Of a DNA stretch of 64,000 bases, positions 40,340-50,054 are shown piece by piece; the first letter of the stretch is position 1; every line of letters begins with the position of its first letter. The position numbers and the translations under genes are program-made. The DNA comes from Saccharomyces paradoxus (Eukaryota > Ascomycota > Saccharomycetes > Saccharomycetales > Saccharomycetaceae): NCBI RefSeq assembly GCF_002079055.1, contig NC_047499.1, positions 124,001 to 188,000 on the forward strand. The letters are read 5' to 3'. The notes under the pieces are model-generated. The model was not told where the DNA came from. It ran no database searches and saw only the letters and a list, made by a program, of their open reading frames with translations.

Positions 40340-40660
40340 ATGCAAAACTCTCAAGACTACTTTTACGCTCAAAGTCGCTCACAACAACAACAACAACAAA
40401 CCCCTTCCACATTGCGTACCGTGACTATGGCAGAATTCAGAAGAGTTCCTTTGCCACCCATGGCTGAAGCCCCTATGTTGTCTACTCAGAACTCTATGAG
40501 CAGCTCCGCTTCTGCCTCTGCTTCTTCATTGGAAATGTGGGAAAAGGATTTGGAGGAGAGACTCAACTCCATCGATCATGACATGAACAACAACAAGTTT
40601 GGTTCCGGCGAACTAAAATCTATGTTCAATCAGGGTAAGGTCGAAGATATGGACTTCTAA
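40340..40660 (+). CDS. SML1: Sml1, ribonucleotide reductase inhibitor
   Basis: 106 codons from the ATG at 40340 (MQNSQDYFYAQ); S. cerevisiae has 104, and the difference is in the Gln run (QQQQQQ). The C-terminal half, WEKDLEERLNSIDHDMNNNK and ELKSMFNQGKVEDMDF, is the helical part that binds Rnr1. The Ser-rich centre (SSASASASS) is where Dun1 phosphorylation triggers degradation in S phase and after damage. Loss of Sml1 suppresses the lethality of mec1 and rad53 nulls. It acts in cytoplasm and nucleus. Confidence 0.96.
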   Translation: MQNSQDYFYAQSRSQQQQQQTPSTLRTVTMAEFRRVPLPPMAEAPMLSTQNSMSSSASASASSLEMWEKDLEERLNSIDHDMNNNKFGSGELKSMFNQGKVEDMDF

Positions 40661-41156
40661 TGTCCCTTTTCTTCCTCTTTTCTCTCCCTCTCCATCGCCC
40701 ACTAGTTCTGTTCTTTCCTGCTCTTAGATACCCGCCCTTTCGGGGACCCTCGTCCTATTATTGTTGTCATTCTTGAAACATTTTCTTCCGTGCATTTTCC
40801 TTTCTCTTTATATATAGCCTATATATGTATATATGTGCTCTTCTGCGTATTTTTATATTTCTATATCTTTATCAAAGATGATCTATTATACGTCTACTAC
40901 GACTAGCCAAAGCTCGCTAGCGCCAACGTTGCCTCCTTCTCTTAATCAGTACTTTTTTTCGGCCCGAGAAATTTTAGAAATAAAGACAAAAGAGAAAATG
41001 TCCTAAAAATACATTTCATTAAGACTCCTATTTTTCCTTGGAAAAACAGCTCCTATTTGAAGATCACTAAGCCAATTGCTACGATACAAACAAAGGGAAA
41101 CATTCTTTCCTTCCTATAGAGTCACACAGGAACCAGTGCTTCTTCTTGAACCTGCA
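40661..41156. other. SML1 3' flank and CMP2 promoter
   Basis: 496 bp, pyrimidine-rich just after SML1, then TA-rich (around 40808-40870) and an A-rich segment before CMP2. The CMP2 frame is open upstream of its ATG to 41076 but only from a TTG. No other gene seen. Confidence 0.5.
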
Positions 41157-42971
41157 ATGTCTTCAGACGCTATAAGGAATACTGAGCAGATAAACGCCGC
41201 TATTAAAATTATAGAAAACAAAACAGAGCGTCCGCAATCGTCCGCAACCCCCATAGATTCTAAGACTAGTACAGTTGCTGCTGCTAATTCTAAACCTACA
41301 CCAACTTCCAGAGACCTCACACAGTATACCCTAGATGATGGAAGAATTGTATCAACAAATCACAGAATAATGGATAAAGTGCCTGCCATCACGTCATATA
41401 TTCCTACGGATGAAGAGCTGTTCCAGGCCAATGGGATTCCTCGTCACGAATTCCTAAGAGATCATTTCAAGCGCGAGGGCAAATTGTCCACTGCGCAGGC
41501 GGCTAAGATCGTTACACTTGCTACGGAACTATTCAGCAAAGAACCCAACCTTATATCCGTCCCCGCTCCAATCACAGTCTGCGGTGACATCCATGGCCAG
41601 TACTTTGACCTTTTAAAGCTGTTCGAAGTCGGCGGCGACCCAGCAACTACATCGTATTTGTTCTTGGGTGACTACGTTGACAGAGGGTCCTTTTCATTCG
41701 AGTGTCTTATTTATTTATATTCTTTGAAGTTAAATTTCAACGACCATTTCTGGCTACTAAGGGGTAACCACGAATGTAAGCATCTAACGTCATATTTCAC
41801 TTTCAAAAATGAAATGTTACACAAGTACAATCTAGATATCTACGAGAAATGTTGCGAATCGTTTAATAACTTGCCCCTGGCAGCGTTAATGAATGGACAG
41901 TATCTTTGTGTTCATGGTGGTATATCTCCAGAATTGAACTCTTTACAGGATATAAACAACCTAAACAGGTTCAGGGAGATCCCCTCTCATGGCCTGATGT
42001 GTGACCTATTGTGGGCTGACCCGATTGAAGAGTACGACGAAGTCTTGGATAAAGACTTGACTGAGGAAGACATAGTGAACTCTAAAACAATGGTTCCTCA
42101 TCACGGCAAAATGGCGCCCTCAAGAGATATGTTTGTTCCAAACTCAGTGAGAGGCTGTTCATATGCCTTCACATATCGTGCTGCATGCCATTTTCTGCAG
42201 GAGACTGGCCTGCTGTCCATCATTAGGGCACACGAGGCTCAAGATGCTGGCTACAGAATGTACAAAAATACCAAGACTTTGGGCTTCCCCTCTCTTTTGA
42301 CCCTTTTCAGCGCCCCTAACTACTTGGATACCTACAACAATAAGGCAGCCATACTGAAATATGAGAATAATGTCATGAATATTAGACAATTTAACATGAC
42401 TCCACACCCTTATTGGTTACCAGATTTCATGGATGTTTTCACGTGGTCCTTGCCATTTGTTGGTGAAAAAGTTACAGAGATGCTGGTCGCAATCCTAAAC
42501 ATCTGTACTGAAGATGAACTGGAAAACGACACTCCCGTCATCGAAGAATTAGTTGGTACCGATAAAAAATTGCCGCAGGCTGGTAAGCCAGGAGCGACTT
42601 CACCAACTGCCACTTTGACGTCGTCTAAACATGCTTCCATCTTAGACGACGAACATCGAAGGAAAGCCCTAAGAAATAAGATTCTGGCCGTTGCTAAAGT
42701 TTCCAGAATGTATTCTGTTCTCAGAGAGGAAACCAATAAAGTTCAATTTTTGAAAGATCACAATTCAGGTGTATTGCCACGTGGCGCACTATCTAATGGT
42801 GTAAAGGGTTTAGACGAAGCCCTATCTACTTTTGAAAGAGCAAGAAAGCACGATTTAATTAATGAAAAATTACCACCTTCATTAGATGAGCTAAAAAACG
42901 AAAATAAAAAATATTACGAAAAAGTTTGGGAGAAAGTACATGAACATGATGCAAAGAAGGGCAGCAAATAG
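41157..42971 (+). CDS. CMP2: Calcineurin catalytic subunit A2
   Basis: 604 codons from the ATG at 41157, as in S. cerevisiae. The PPP phosphatase signatures are intact: [18 protein letters not shown] and LLRGNHE, followed by HGGISPEL and the SAPNY motif. After the catalytic core come the calcineurin-B-binding helix ([18 protein letters not shown]), a calmodulin-binding segment ([20 protein letters not shown] near 500) and an autoinhibitory region near 560 ([19 protein letters not shown]). It dephosphorylates Crz1 in response to calcium, driving stress transcription. CNA1 is the paralogue; length and synteny support CMP2 (CNA2). Confidence 0.97.
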   Translation: MSSDAIRNTEQINAAIKIIENKTERPQSSATPIDSKTSTVAAANSKPTPTSRDLTQYTLDDGRIVSTNHRIMDKVPAITSYIPTDEELFQANGIPRHEFLRDHFKREGKLSTAQAAKIVTLATELFSKEPNLISVPAPITVCGDIHGQYFDLLKLFEVGGDPATTSYLFLGDYVDRGSFSFECLIYLYSLKLNFNDHFWLLRGNHECKHLTSYFTFKNEMLHKYNLDIYEKCCESFNNLPLAALMNGQYLCVHGGISPELNSLQDINNLNRFREIPSHGLMCDLLWADPIEEYDEVLDKDLTEEDIVNSKTMVPHHGKMAPSRDMFVPNSVRGCSYAFTYRAACHFLQETGLLSIIRAHEAQDAGYRMYKNTKTLGFPSLLTLFSAPNYLDTYNNKAAILKYENNVMNIRQFNMTPHPYWLPDFMDVFTWSLPFVGEKVTEMLVAILNICTEDELENDTPVIEELVGTDKKLPQAGKPGATSPTATLTSSKHASILDDEHRRKALRNKILAVAKVSRMYSVLREETNKVQFLKDHNSGVLPRGALSNGVKGLDEALSTFERARKHDLINEKLPPSLDELKNENKKYYEKVWEKVHEHDAKKGSK

Positions 42972-43170
42972 AAAGCCCCTACCTCCACTGCATGTACTTT
43001 GATATGTAAGCAAATAGCATTTATTATCTAATCAGAGGACGGATACTCCTTTATACGTCACCGAATCATACAGCGTCTTATTAGGTCAGTCTTTTTTTAG
43101 TTTTGTTTATCTCTATGAAGGTATATTTATATATGCAAAAACAAACTTTTAATTACCTGTGAATGTTTAC

Positions 43171-45159
43171 TCAATTGTATAGACGTTTTTCATAGGAGTG
43201 CAAGTTATGGACACCACCTTCTAATTGAGCAGAAGCGGTTCTGAATTCAAATCTGACTTCACCATTTTGGACATTTTCTTTCAATGATGTTAGAGACTTG
43301 CAACCAATGTCTTGACAAGAATGTTGTAAACCGTTGTACAAATACGGAATAAACTTCTTGATGGAACCTTTGTCAACGACAGCACCAGAAACACCTTGTG
43401 CAACCAAGACACTGTCTGATTCAGAGAAATAACGAGAGGTGGAGGCATTACCCTTGTTACCGGTCTTTTGCATTGCATCAATGGACCCCATACCACGATA
43501 AACCTTTAATCTCTTCCCGTCCTTGTAGAAGTATTCACCTGGTGACTCGGTAGTACCAGCTAACATACCACCCATCATGACAGTGGAGGAACCAAGAGCC
43601 AAAGCCTTGGTGATGTGGCCAATGTTTTGGACACCACCATCAGCCATACATGGAACGCCAAATTGGTTAGCGAATTGACAAACATTGTAAACAGCTGTAC
43701 CTTGTGGCCTACCACAAGCCATAACTTCTTGAGTGATACAAATAGAGCCAGTTCCCATACCGATTCTCAAACCATCCGCACCGGCAGTAATCAAATTGGC
43801 AGCTTGTTCCCTGGTGACAACGTTACCAGCGATGACTTCCAGACCTGGGAAACTCTCTTTGATCCACTTGAGCATGTTCAATTGGAAAATAGAGTTTCCT
43901 TGGGATGAATCCATTATGACGACATCCAAGCCGGCTTTGACCAATAATCTTAGTCTTTCTTTATCAGCATCCATAGTACCAATGGAAGCACCACATAGCA
44001 ATTGCTTGGTGTTGGCAGATTTGGACGCTAATGGGTAGTTTTGATTCTTCATCAAATCTGCTCTTGACAACATGGAAACGAGGTTACCATTTTCATCAAC
44101 GATTAGCAACTTACCCTTTTTGGTTTGTTTTAGGATTTCATTACCTTCTTTCAAGGTAATACCTTTGATGCCAGTAACTGGATTTTTGGTCATAACTTCA
44201 GAAACAACCAGAGAATCATCTTCTAAAAATTGTATATCACGAGAAGTGACTAACCCGACTAATTTACCTGGACATTTACCATCTTCTGTGTTCAAAACAA
44301 GAACTGATTATTTCTTCTCTATTTTCTCACCTTTATAAATACTAAAGAAATCTTCAGCATGGTCAGAAATGAAGAAAAAATAACAATATTTACGTAGCGA
44401 TGTTAGTAAAAAAACCACATATTTTTTTCACATAAATCAAGTCCTTTATACACAGTGCACTTCCACGAATTACACATAATGGGTTTTCCAAAAAAGGAGT
44501 GAATATGACTTAATTCAGAGTAAAAGTTCTCTACAAGATCGTTTGATCACAGTCAGTAGAACGAAAGTTATTGATATAAAAAGTTGATCATCATGTTAAA
44601 TCTTCTTCACACCTGAGAAAACCTCATGGATAAATTGGAAAGCACATTCTAATAGAGGAAAAGTAATGTTGGAATTTTTCGTTAGATGGGAGAACATACC
44701 GGTAACTGGGAAGCCAGAGAAACCAAACTTTCTCTTCATAACCTTAACTTCACCAACAGTAGTGGTTGGAGAAATGACTATTGGAGAATTGATGAAACCG
44801 TTTTCAAACATTTTAACCTTCTTGACCATAGAAGCCTGTTCCTTTGGAGTGCAGTTGTGATGGATGAAACCAATACCACCCAATAAGGCCATATAAATAG
44901 CCATGTCAGCTTCAGTGACTGTGTCCATAGGAGAAGAGACAAATGGAGTGTTCAAGGTGATTTTCTTGGTCAATTTGGTTTGCAAACTGACAGCAGAAGA
45001 TGGGAAATTGACCAAACCTGGTAAGACCAGGAAATCGTTGTAGGTCAACCCACCTCTGGTTGCAGAATCCATCAATTCCTGGACAGAAAGACCATCTTTG
45101 GAACTGTAGGTCTTCAAATGTTCTAAAGCCTTCTTGTAATCCAATGGAGCAGCACTCAT
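43171..45159 (-). CDS. IMD4: IMP dehydrogenase Imd4 (spliced)
   Basis: Exon 1 is 45159-44700 and exon 2 is 44285-43171; together 524 residues, the S. cerevisiae length. The TIM-barrel IMPDH has two CBS domains inserted at about 120-235. The catalytic Cys loop is GSICITQ, and the mobile flap region around [10 protein letters not shown] is intact. The enzyme converts IMP to XMP with NAD, the rate-limiting step of GTP synthesis, and is the target of mycophenolic acid. The intron falls at VT-E just before the CBS region and carries snR54, the feature that separates IMD4 from IMD2 and IMD3. Codon use is strongly biased, so expression should be high. Confidence 0.97.
44286..44699 (-). other. IMD4 intron (host of snR54)
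   Basis: A 414-nt intron with donor GTATGT (44699-44694), branch sequence TACTAAC (44409-44403) and acceptor CACAG ending at 44286. The branch-to-acceptor distance is about 118 nt, long for yeast, with two YAG triplets passed over (44344-44342 and 44306-44304). Confidence 0.93.
44512..44597 (-). ncRNA. SNR54: C/D box snoRNA snR54
   Basis: Minus-strand C box ATGATGA near 44594-44588, D' box CTGA at 44556-44553, C'-like GTGATCA following it, and D box CTGA at 44518-44515. The guide upstream of D' (ATAACTTTCGTTCT) is complementary to the 18S rRNA segment AGAACGAAAGTTA, the snR54 target for 2'-O-methylation of A974. It is inside the IMD4 intron, its known place, and is made by processing of the spliced intron. 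Confidence 0.93.
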
Positions 45160-45777
45160 CGTAAAAATGTTTGTTAGGGTTTCTTTAAAGCTATGGAATT
45201 GGTCCAATATCCTTTAGTTCAAACAGTAAAGAAGACCAGAGAAAATGTAAAAGCCACCATTTTTCCATAAGAGAATTTAAGCCCAAGAATTTGAGAAACA
45301 GAAACGAAAAATGCGATTAGCCAAACAAGATCTGAATCAGATGGATTCTACAAGATATTTATATGGCTTTTCCAGAATGAAATTTTTTTTTTTTTTTTTT
45401 TTTTCAGCATCTCGAAGAGCAAAAAAAGGAACGAAAAGTGCCACGGCAAAGAGTTTTTCACATTAGGGCTGCTTGAAAGAAAAAAGGATGCAGTTTTGAG
45501 TATTAGAAGCACGACAAGGCCGCCATGAGCCAATTATAACACTTTTATGTATTGGTGAAGTATAGCCAGTTTGTAAATAGTACTCTCAGTTAGCTTGTTG
45601 TAAGGTCAGTGTAGTTATGTAAAGTAATGCCTTCTTGATGAGGCGGAAACCCTTTAGAGATTTTTTTCAGTTCTGCAAAATCATAGCAAACAAAAAAGTG
45701 ACAATTGTACACGTTTGAAACGGAACAGTAGAGGGAGCTGAACGAGTGGCTACAAGGAAAAGAAGTACCTGTTCAAA
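45160..45777. promoter_or_regulatory. Divergent IMD4 / SPC2 promoter with long poly(dA:dT)
   Basis: 618 bp. T-22 at 45383-45404 is the longest homopolymer noted in the window and would keep nucleosomes away. A TATA-like ATATTTATATGG is at 45355-45366, about 200 bp before IMD4. A second A/T tract precedes SPC2. Confidence 0.5.
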
Positions 45778-46314
45778 ATGAGTTCTGCTAAACCTATTAA
45801 TGTATATTCAATCCCAGAATTGACCCAAGCTTTAGATGAAGCTTTACCTTCTGTTTTCGCGAGATTGAACTACGAGAGATCCTACGCTTTACTCGATACT
45901 AAATTGTACTTAGGGTATTCTATCGCTGTCGTAGCAGGTTTGAGTTTTTTTTTGGACAAAAAATTCGAGAGGGCCCAGATTGTTATGTATCAGAAGCTTT
46001 TAGTGGGCGCATATTTTGTTCTATCGTTAACGTTCTGGTACTTCTCTCGTTTTATTGAAAAAGGGACTGTTTATGTGGGGAAGAAAAGAGGTACAAACGA
46101 GGAAATACATGTAAAGACTAAATTTGAAAACAATGAACCACTATACCTGGTCGAACTTGTTCAAAAGAAGAAGGGAAATGACTCCAAGAAGGAGTTGAAG
46201 GCTAAATTAGAGGTGAACAAGGTCTTCAATGAAAGTGGATATTTACAAAATGATGCATATTTCAAGTGGTTCTCTGAGCAGTACAATGTCCTTAACAAAA
46301 AAAAAAATGAATGA
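45778..46314 (+). CDS. SPC2: Spc2, signal peptidase complex subunit
   Basis: 178 codons, the S. cerevisiae length. After a 45-residue cytosolic N-terminus, two membrane segments lie at about 46-61 (LYLGYSIAVVAGLSFFL) and 75-92 (LLVGAYFVLSLTFWYFSRF), leaving a Lys-rich cytosolic tail. This is the SPC25 fold. Spc2 is a non-catalytic subunit of the ER signal peptidase that links Sec11 complex to the Sbh1 translocon subunit. Confidence 0.95.
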   Translation: MSSAKPINVYSIPELTQALDEALPSVFARLNYERSYALLDTKLYLGYSIAVVAGLSFFLDKKFERAQIVMYQKLLVGAYFVLSLTFWYFSRFIEKGTVYVGKKRGTNEEIHVKTKFENNEPLYLVELVQKKKGNDSKKELKAKLEVNKVFNESGYLQNDAYFKWFSEQYNVLNKKKNE

Positions 46315-46463
46315 ATAATTTATAAAACGTATAACTTTGCAAATGATTTAAAAATTTCGAATTTTCTATATTTTTTTATCGATATTAGGTTATACGAATG
46401 TTCGGTAGTATATAAGTATGAATAAATAAGAGCTTTCTTAAATATCTCAAAGCTGGGTTACAA

Positions 46464-48239
46464 TCATGCGTCCTGAAATTCGGTTAAAGTGGGACCTTCA
46501 TAGACTTCATTATACAGGATGTCATTTGGTACTCCCACTGTCCTTGCCTTTAATGTTGATAAATCCAATAGATCAGGCTTCAACTCCGCAATACTAGTAA
46601 CACCTAACAGTCTCATAGACATTTCGATTTCATCTCTTAAAATTTCAATGGCTTTTTCAACACCATTGCGACCATAGCATGAGTTCGCATACAAGAATGG
46701 TCTACCCAAACCAACACCTTTAGCACCTAGACATAACGCCTTCAAGACATCTGTACCACGACGAACACCACCATCCACGAAAACTTCCAACTTATCCTTC
46801 AAGTTACGTTTTTCCAGGATTGGCATGGTTTCAGCCAGGACTTCAATAGGAGCCCTTGAAAAATCTAACTGTCTACCCCCATGATTGGATAGAACTACGC
46901 CACTTACACCGATTTCTGCCGCTTTGATGACATCTTCAGTACGTTGAACACCTTTGATGACAATAGGTAGCTTCGTCTTTGACTTTAATTCTTCTATATC
47001 CTTCCAAGTCAAAGAGGGGTCAATAAACTTTGATAACGCCCTCGAAGCACCTTGAGATTCTTCTACATCAGTTTTCTTCATCGCCTTTGGACCAGCCTTT
47101 GAATTGGAAAATTTCAGTTTCATATCTTTTTCTCTTTGACCTAAACTTGGTGCATCCACAGTGACAAATAATGCCTTTACGCCCAGTTTTTCTACGTTTT
47201 TAACCAAATCATCAGTGATCTTTCTATCAGAGTTGACATATAGTTGGTACCATTGAATCTGTTTATCAGAGGGTGCTGCTCCAATAATTTCCTCGGGGGA
47301 ACATGAAGCCAAAGTTGATATCATTTGCGGAACTTTCGTTACACCTTGGCCACAACCTCTGGCGACATCTTTTTCACCTTCTAAGGGGTTTCCCAGTTTA
47401 CACAAAGCTGTAGCAGATACGTAGAAGGGAACATCCACATGAGAGCCCAACATGTCAGTCGAAATATCCACTTTACGTACATCTACAAGGATCTTTGGTT
47501 TGAAAAAGATCCTATGATACGCATTATGGTTTTCTCTATGGGTAACTTCATCGTTGGCACCGGAGGAATAGTAGGCCCACGCTTGTTTAGTCAAAATTTG
47601 AGATGCCAAGTATTCAAAGTCGTAAAGATTGATAATATTATCTAGAGGAGGTAGCAGCGATTTTAATTGTTCTTTTCTGGCAATATCTTCCTTAGTTTCA
47701 CCAGGAGCATAAGGAGGGCAGACTAGTTCTGGAGGCATAGATCCTTGTAGAGGACCTAATTTCTTTTCAGGAGCTATATACTTATCGATGACATTAGGAG
47801 CATGTAATGGCTCAAAAATAGCAGTGACGTCTTTCCCGGCATTGAATTTGATAACATCCTGCCCACCTGGATGATTTGGCAGGAATCGCGTTAAATCATA
47901 TACGTAGCCGTTGATCACAACCCAACAATCATCGGGCTTGTTATGTTTTGCAACTTCTGCGGGCGAGATTTTCTGTTTATTCATATCCAATTTCGGTTCA
48001 TTGTCTATTTGGCCGTTACACCAATTTAGATACGCCATTGAACTAGCAGCGGCTAGAATTGTACCTACGCTTAACGCTGTCCACGATTGTGTGCGTTTTC
48101 TTGAGCCTTGTTCGAACGACTTGGATTCTGACACGACAGAACCATAGGCGCGGATTGTGTTCAACCTGATCTTAGACGATCTGAGGATAGCTGCCCCACA
48201 GTTCCTCGAAATTTTCAGTAAAGGTTTGTATTTTAACAT
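46464..48239 (-). CDS. CYB2: L-lactate cytochrome-c oxidoreductase, flavocytochrome b2
   Basis: 591 codons from the ATG at 48239-48237 (MLKYKPLLKISRNCGAA), the S. cerevisiae length. About 80 residues of presequence include a basic amphipathic start and a hydrophobic sorting segment (ALSVGTILAAASSMAYLNW), as needed for delivery to the intermembrane space. A cytochrome-b5 domain follows, with heme ligand motifs FLPNHPGGQD and FEPLHAP. The FMN-binding alpha/beta barrel ends with VLSNHGGRQLD, carrying the active His and Arg, and GGVRRGTDV. It oxidises L-lactate to pyruvate and passes electrons to cytochrome c. CYB2 is repressed by glucose and induced by lactate and heme. Confidence 0.97.
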   Translation of the reverse strand: MLKYKPLLKISRNCGAAILRSSKIRLNTIRAYGSVVSESKSFEQGSRKRTQSWTALSVGTILAAASSMAYLNWCNGQIDNEPKLDMNKQKISPAEVAKHNKPDDCWVVINGYVYDLTRFLPNHPGGQDVIKFNAGKDVTAIFEPLHAPNVIDKYIAPEKKLGPLQGSMPPELVCPPYAPGETKEDIARKEQLKSLLPPLDNIINLYDFEYLASQILTKQAWAYYSSGANDEVTHRENHNAYHRIFFKPKILVDVRKVDISTDMLGSHVDVPFYVSATALCKLGNPLEGEKDVARGCGQGVTKVPQMISTLASCSPEEIIGAAPSDKQIQWYQLYVNSDRKITDDLVKNVEKLGVKALFVTVDAPSLGQREKDMKLKFSNSKAGPKAMKKTDVEESQGASRALSKFIDPSLTWKDIEELKSKTKLPIVIKGVQRTEDVIKAAEIGVSGVVLSNHGGRQLDFSRAPIEVLAETMPILEKRNLKDKLEVFVDGGVRRGTDVLKALCLGAKGVGLGRPFLYANSCYGRNGVEKAIEILRDEIEMSMRLLGVTSIAELKPDLLDLSTLKARTVGVPNDILYNEVYEGPTLTEFQDA

Positions 48240-48888
48240 TAACTGACTACTTTTGTTTGTTTTGTTCTCTATGCGGGAACTGTGCGTAAGACATAGGATG
48301 CAAGGATACAAAAAGATGCAAGAAGACAAGTTGACCCAGATACTTATATATTCTCATACTCCAACTCAAGTATTGGAGATCAGCTGTTCCGTAGTTGGTT
48401 CTTGGCGGTTCTTGTATGACATTATTATTGGTCGGATCATAGTTCCCTCGAGCAGGAGGAGGGGGGAGGAGCTAAGGAGATATCGGCAGGTTGTGCTAGC
48501 GCCTTGTTTGAAAAGCGTGGGGGTAGGTCTCCAAGATTTAATTGAGTAAGTAATGCCGAGTGCTGCAGAGTCCAGGACACAAGGGTCTCCATTATAGAGA
48601 AAGCAGTTTTCGTGAGAAAATGGGCAGAATGCCACATGTCAGCAATGCAACGACTTGAGTGGGGGGTGATCCTTCCGATGTATGCGTGAAAGATCTCGTG
48701 TTGTGCAGGAAAGGAAATCATTTCGGAAAAAAGAAAAAAGATGCAACAAGGATGATGGCATGTGGTATTGCATTCTTGCGTAATATGCTTCCTGTCGCCT
48801 CTGTTAATACGTCGGCAAGATTTGCGTTGGGGGTAAACAACTAACTACTGTCCGCTGACTAGTAGTCATTTTACCGGAATATTATCAT
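48240..48888. promoter_or_regulatory. CYB2 upstream region
   Basis: About 650 bp. A purine block at about 48451-48476 reads CCCTCC-type on the gene strand and could be a C2H2 zinc-finger site. GATATCGGC near 48479 contains a TATCGG half-site reminiscent of Hap1. Short open frames on both strands here did not look like genes. Confidence 0.4.
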
Positions 48889-49206
48889 TGAGAAATAGGT
48901 GGATTATGAGATAACTATTGGCAATCCATCGTTGAAGAAGGCTCTATTATTAAATATATAAAATATACTAGAAGTTCTCCTAGAGGCTATGGGAGCCACA
49001 CTAGAGGGAATCGACATTGTTACGTAATCACGCTGCTCACTTCGGTTTATACGTCATGGTTAAATATCTTATATACTACATTAAGCTATTGTGTCTCATC
49101 TTCCAGTAGGTTCGATGACTGTCTCTGACCATTTATGTCGTCTTTCTACACCATACATATAACATGATGGTAAGGTGAATACTTGACAATAGGTGGTTAA
49201 CGAACA
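48889..49206 (-). mobile_element. Old degenerate delta LTR, minus strand
   Basis: Starts TGAGAAATAGGTGGA, the reverse complement of a delta 3' end. It shares ordered blocks with inverted delta: ATGAGATAACTATTGG, AATATACTAGAAGTTCTCCT, GGTTCGATGACTG and CCATTTATGTCGTC. The inferred other end is near 49206. No matching target duplication is left (ATCAT before, AAGTA after), and divergence is high, so it is older than the delta at 49320. Confidence 0.8.
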
Positions 49207-49319
49207 AAGTAGTTACTGAAGAATTGTAGATTTAGCGTTACCGGCAGAGCCCTATGATCTCGGCAAAAAAAATTTCTGGTTATGTTTTATATGCCTATAA
49301 TATTGCTTTCATGGTATCC

Positions 49320-49636
49320 TGTTGGAATGAAATTCTAATATCATCTATTTAATAGTATATTATAATATGCGGTGCAAGAGGATGACATAAAGATTGAGAA
49401 ACAGTCATCCAATCTAATGGAAGCTGAAATGCAAGGATTGATAATGTAATAGGATAATGAATGACAACATATAAAAGGAAAGAAGATAAGGTAATAACAC
49501 TATGTAGAACTATCGATTCCCTTTTGTGGATTCCTATATCCTCGAGGAGAACTTCTAGTATATTCTATATACCTAATATTATAGCTTTAGTAACAATGGA
49601 ATCCCAACAATTATCTAATTACCCACAAAATTCTCA
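49320..49636 (+). mobile_element. Solo delta LTR upstream of tRNA-Tyr
   Basis: 317 bp beginning TGTTGGAATGA and ending TTCTCA, with canonical delta blocks including ATTGATAATGTAATAGGAT and GAGGAGAACTTCTAGTATAT. It is flanked by perfect 5-bp direct repeats TATCC (49315-49319 and 49637-49641). It ends 92 bp before the tRNA-Tyr gene, the usual Ty1 target window upstream of Pol III genes. Confidence 0.95.
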
Positions 49637-49728
49637 TATCCCAATGGTGTTACCACAACATTTGAACGATTCTCCTCTCATATGGCGTTAGTATAGACTA
49701 AGTTCGCCACCCATTTACAAATTAGTTG

Positions 49729-49817
49729 CTCTCGGTAGCCAAGTTGGTTTAAGGCGCAAGACTGTAATTTAACACAATGAAATCTTGAGATCGGGCGTTC
49801 GACTCGCCCCCGGGAGA
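49729..49817 (+). tRNA. SUP5: tRNA-Tyr (GUA) with 14-nt intron
   Basis: 89 nt. CTCTCGG pairs with CCGGGAG, anticodon GTA at 49764-49766, T-loop GCGTTCGACTCGC. A 14-nt intron follows base 37 at 49768-49781 (TTTAACACAATGAA). A T-run after the gene (about 49820-49825) would stop Pol III. The position matches SUP5, tY(GUA)M1, whose anticodon mutants are classical ochre suppressors; this copy is wild type. The S. cerevisiae intron differs by a few bases. Confidence 0.96.
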
Positions 49818-50054
49818 TATTTTTTGCACTTCATTTTTGTCTTTGGATACAGTAAAGGTGAGCTTTATTCTTTTTTTTAGACAGATATGTAGTAGCCATA
49901 GTGAGTACTTAGCCTTTAGAGTAAATTCAGTAGGGGATACGTAAACAGTCGTGATATATATGTAATACATTGTATTATTTTAAATAGGTTATATTTTCTT
50001 TTTTTTTATTTCATCTTCATTTTCGCTTCTTGCAGTTGTTTTTTTGTTGCTTTA

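Noticed and set aside
48366-48844. Overlapping short frames upstream of CYB2 on both strands
   Set aside because: Three frames of 61-94 codons overlap one another in the CYB2 promoter. None has a domain or codon bias, and I could not match any to a known small gene with certainty.
49461-49691. Plus-strand 76-codon frame ending near tRNA-Tyr
   Set aside because: It is part of the delta LTR; the [10 protein letters not shown] piece is the LTR-encoded gag start and has no element behind it.
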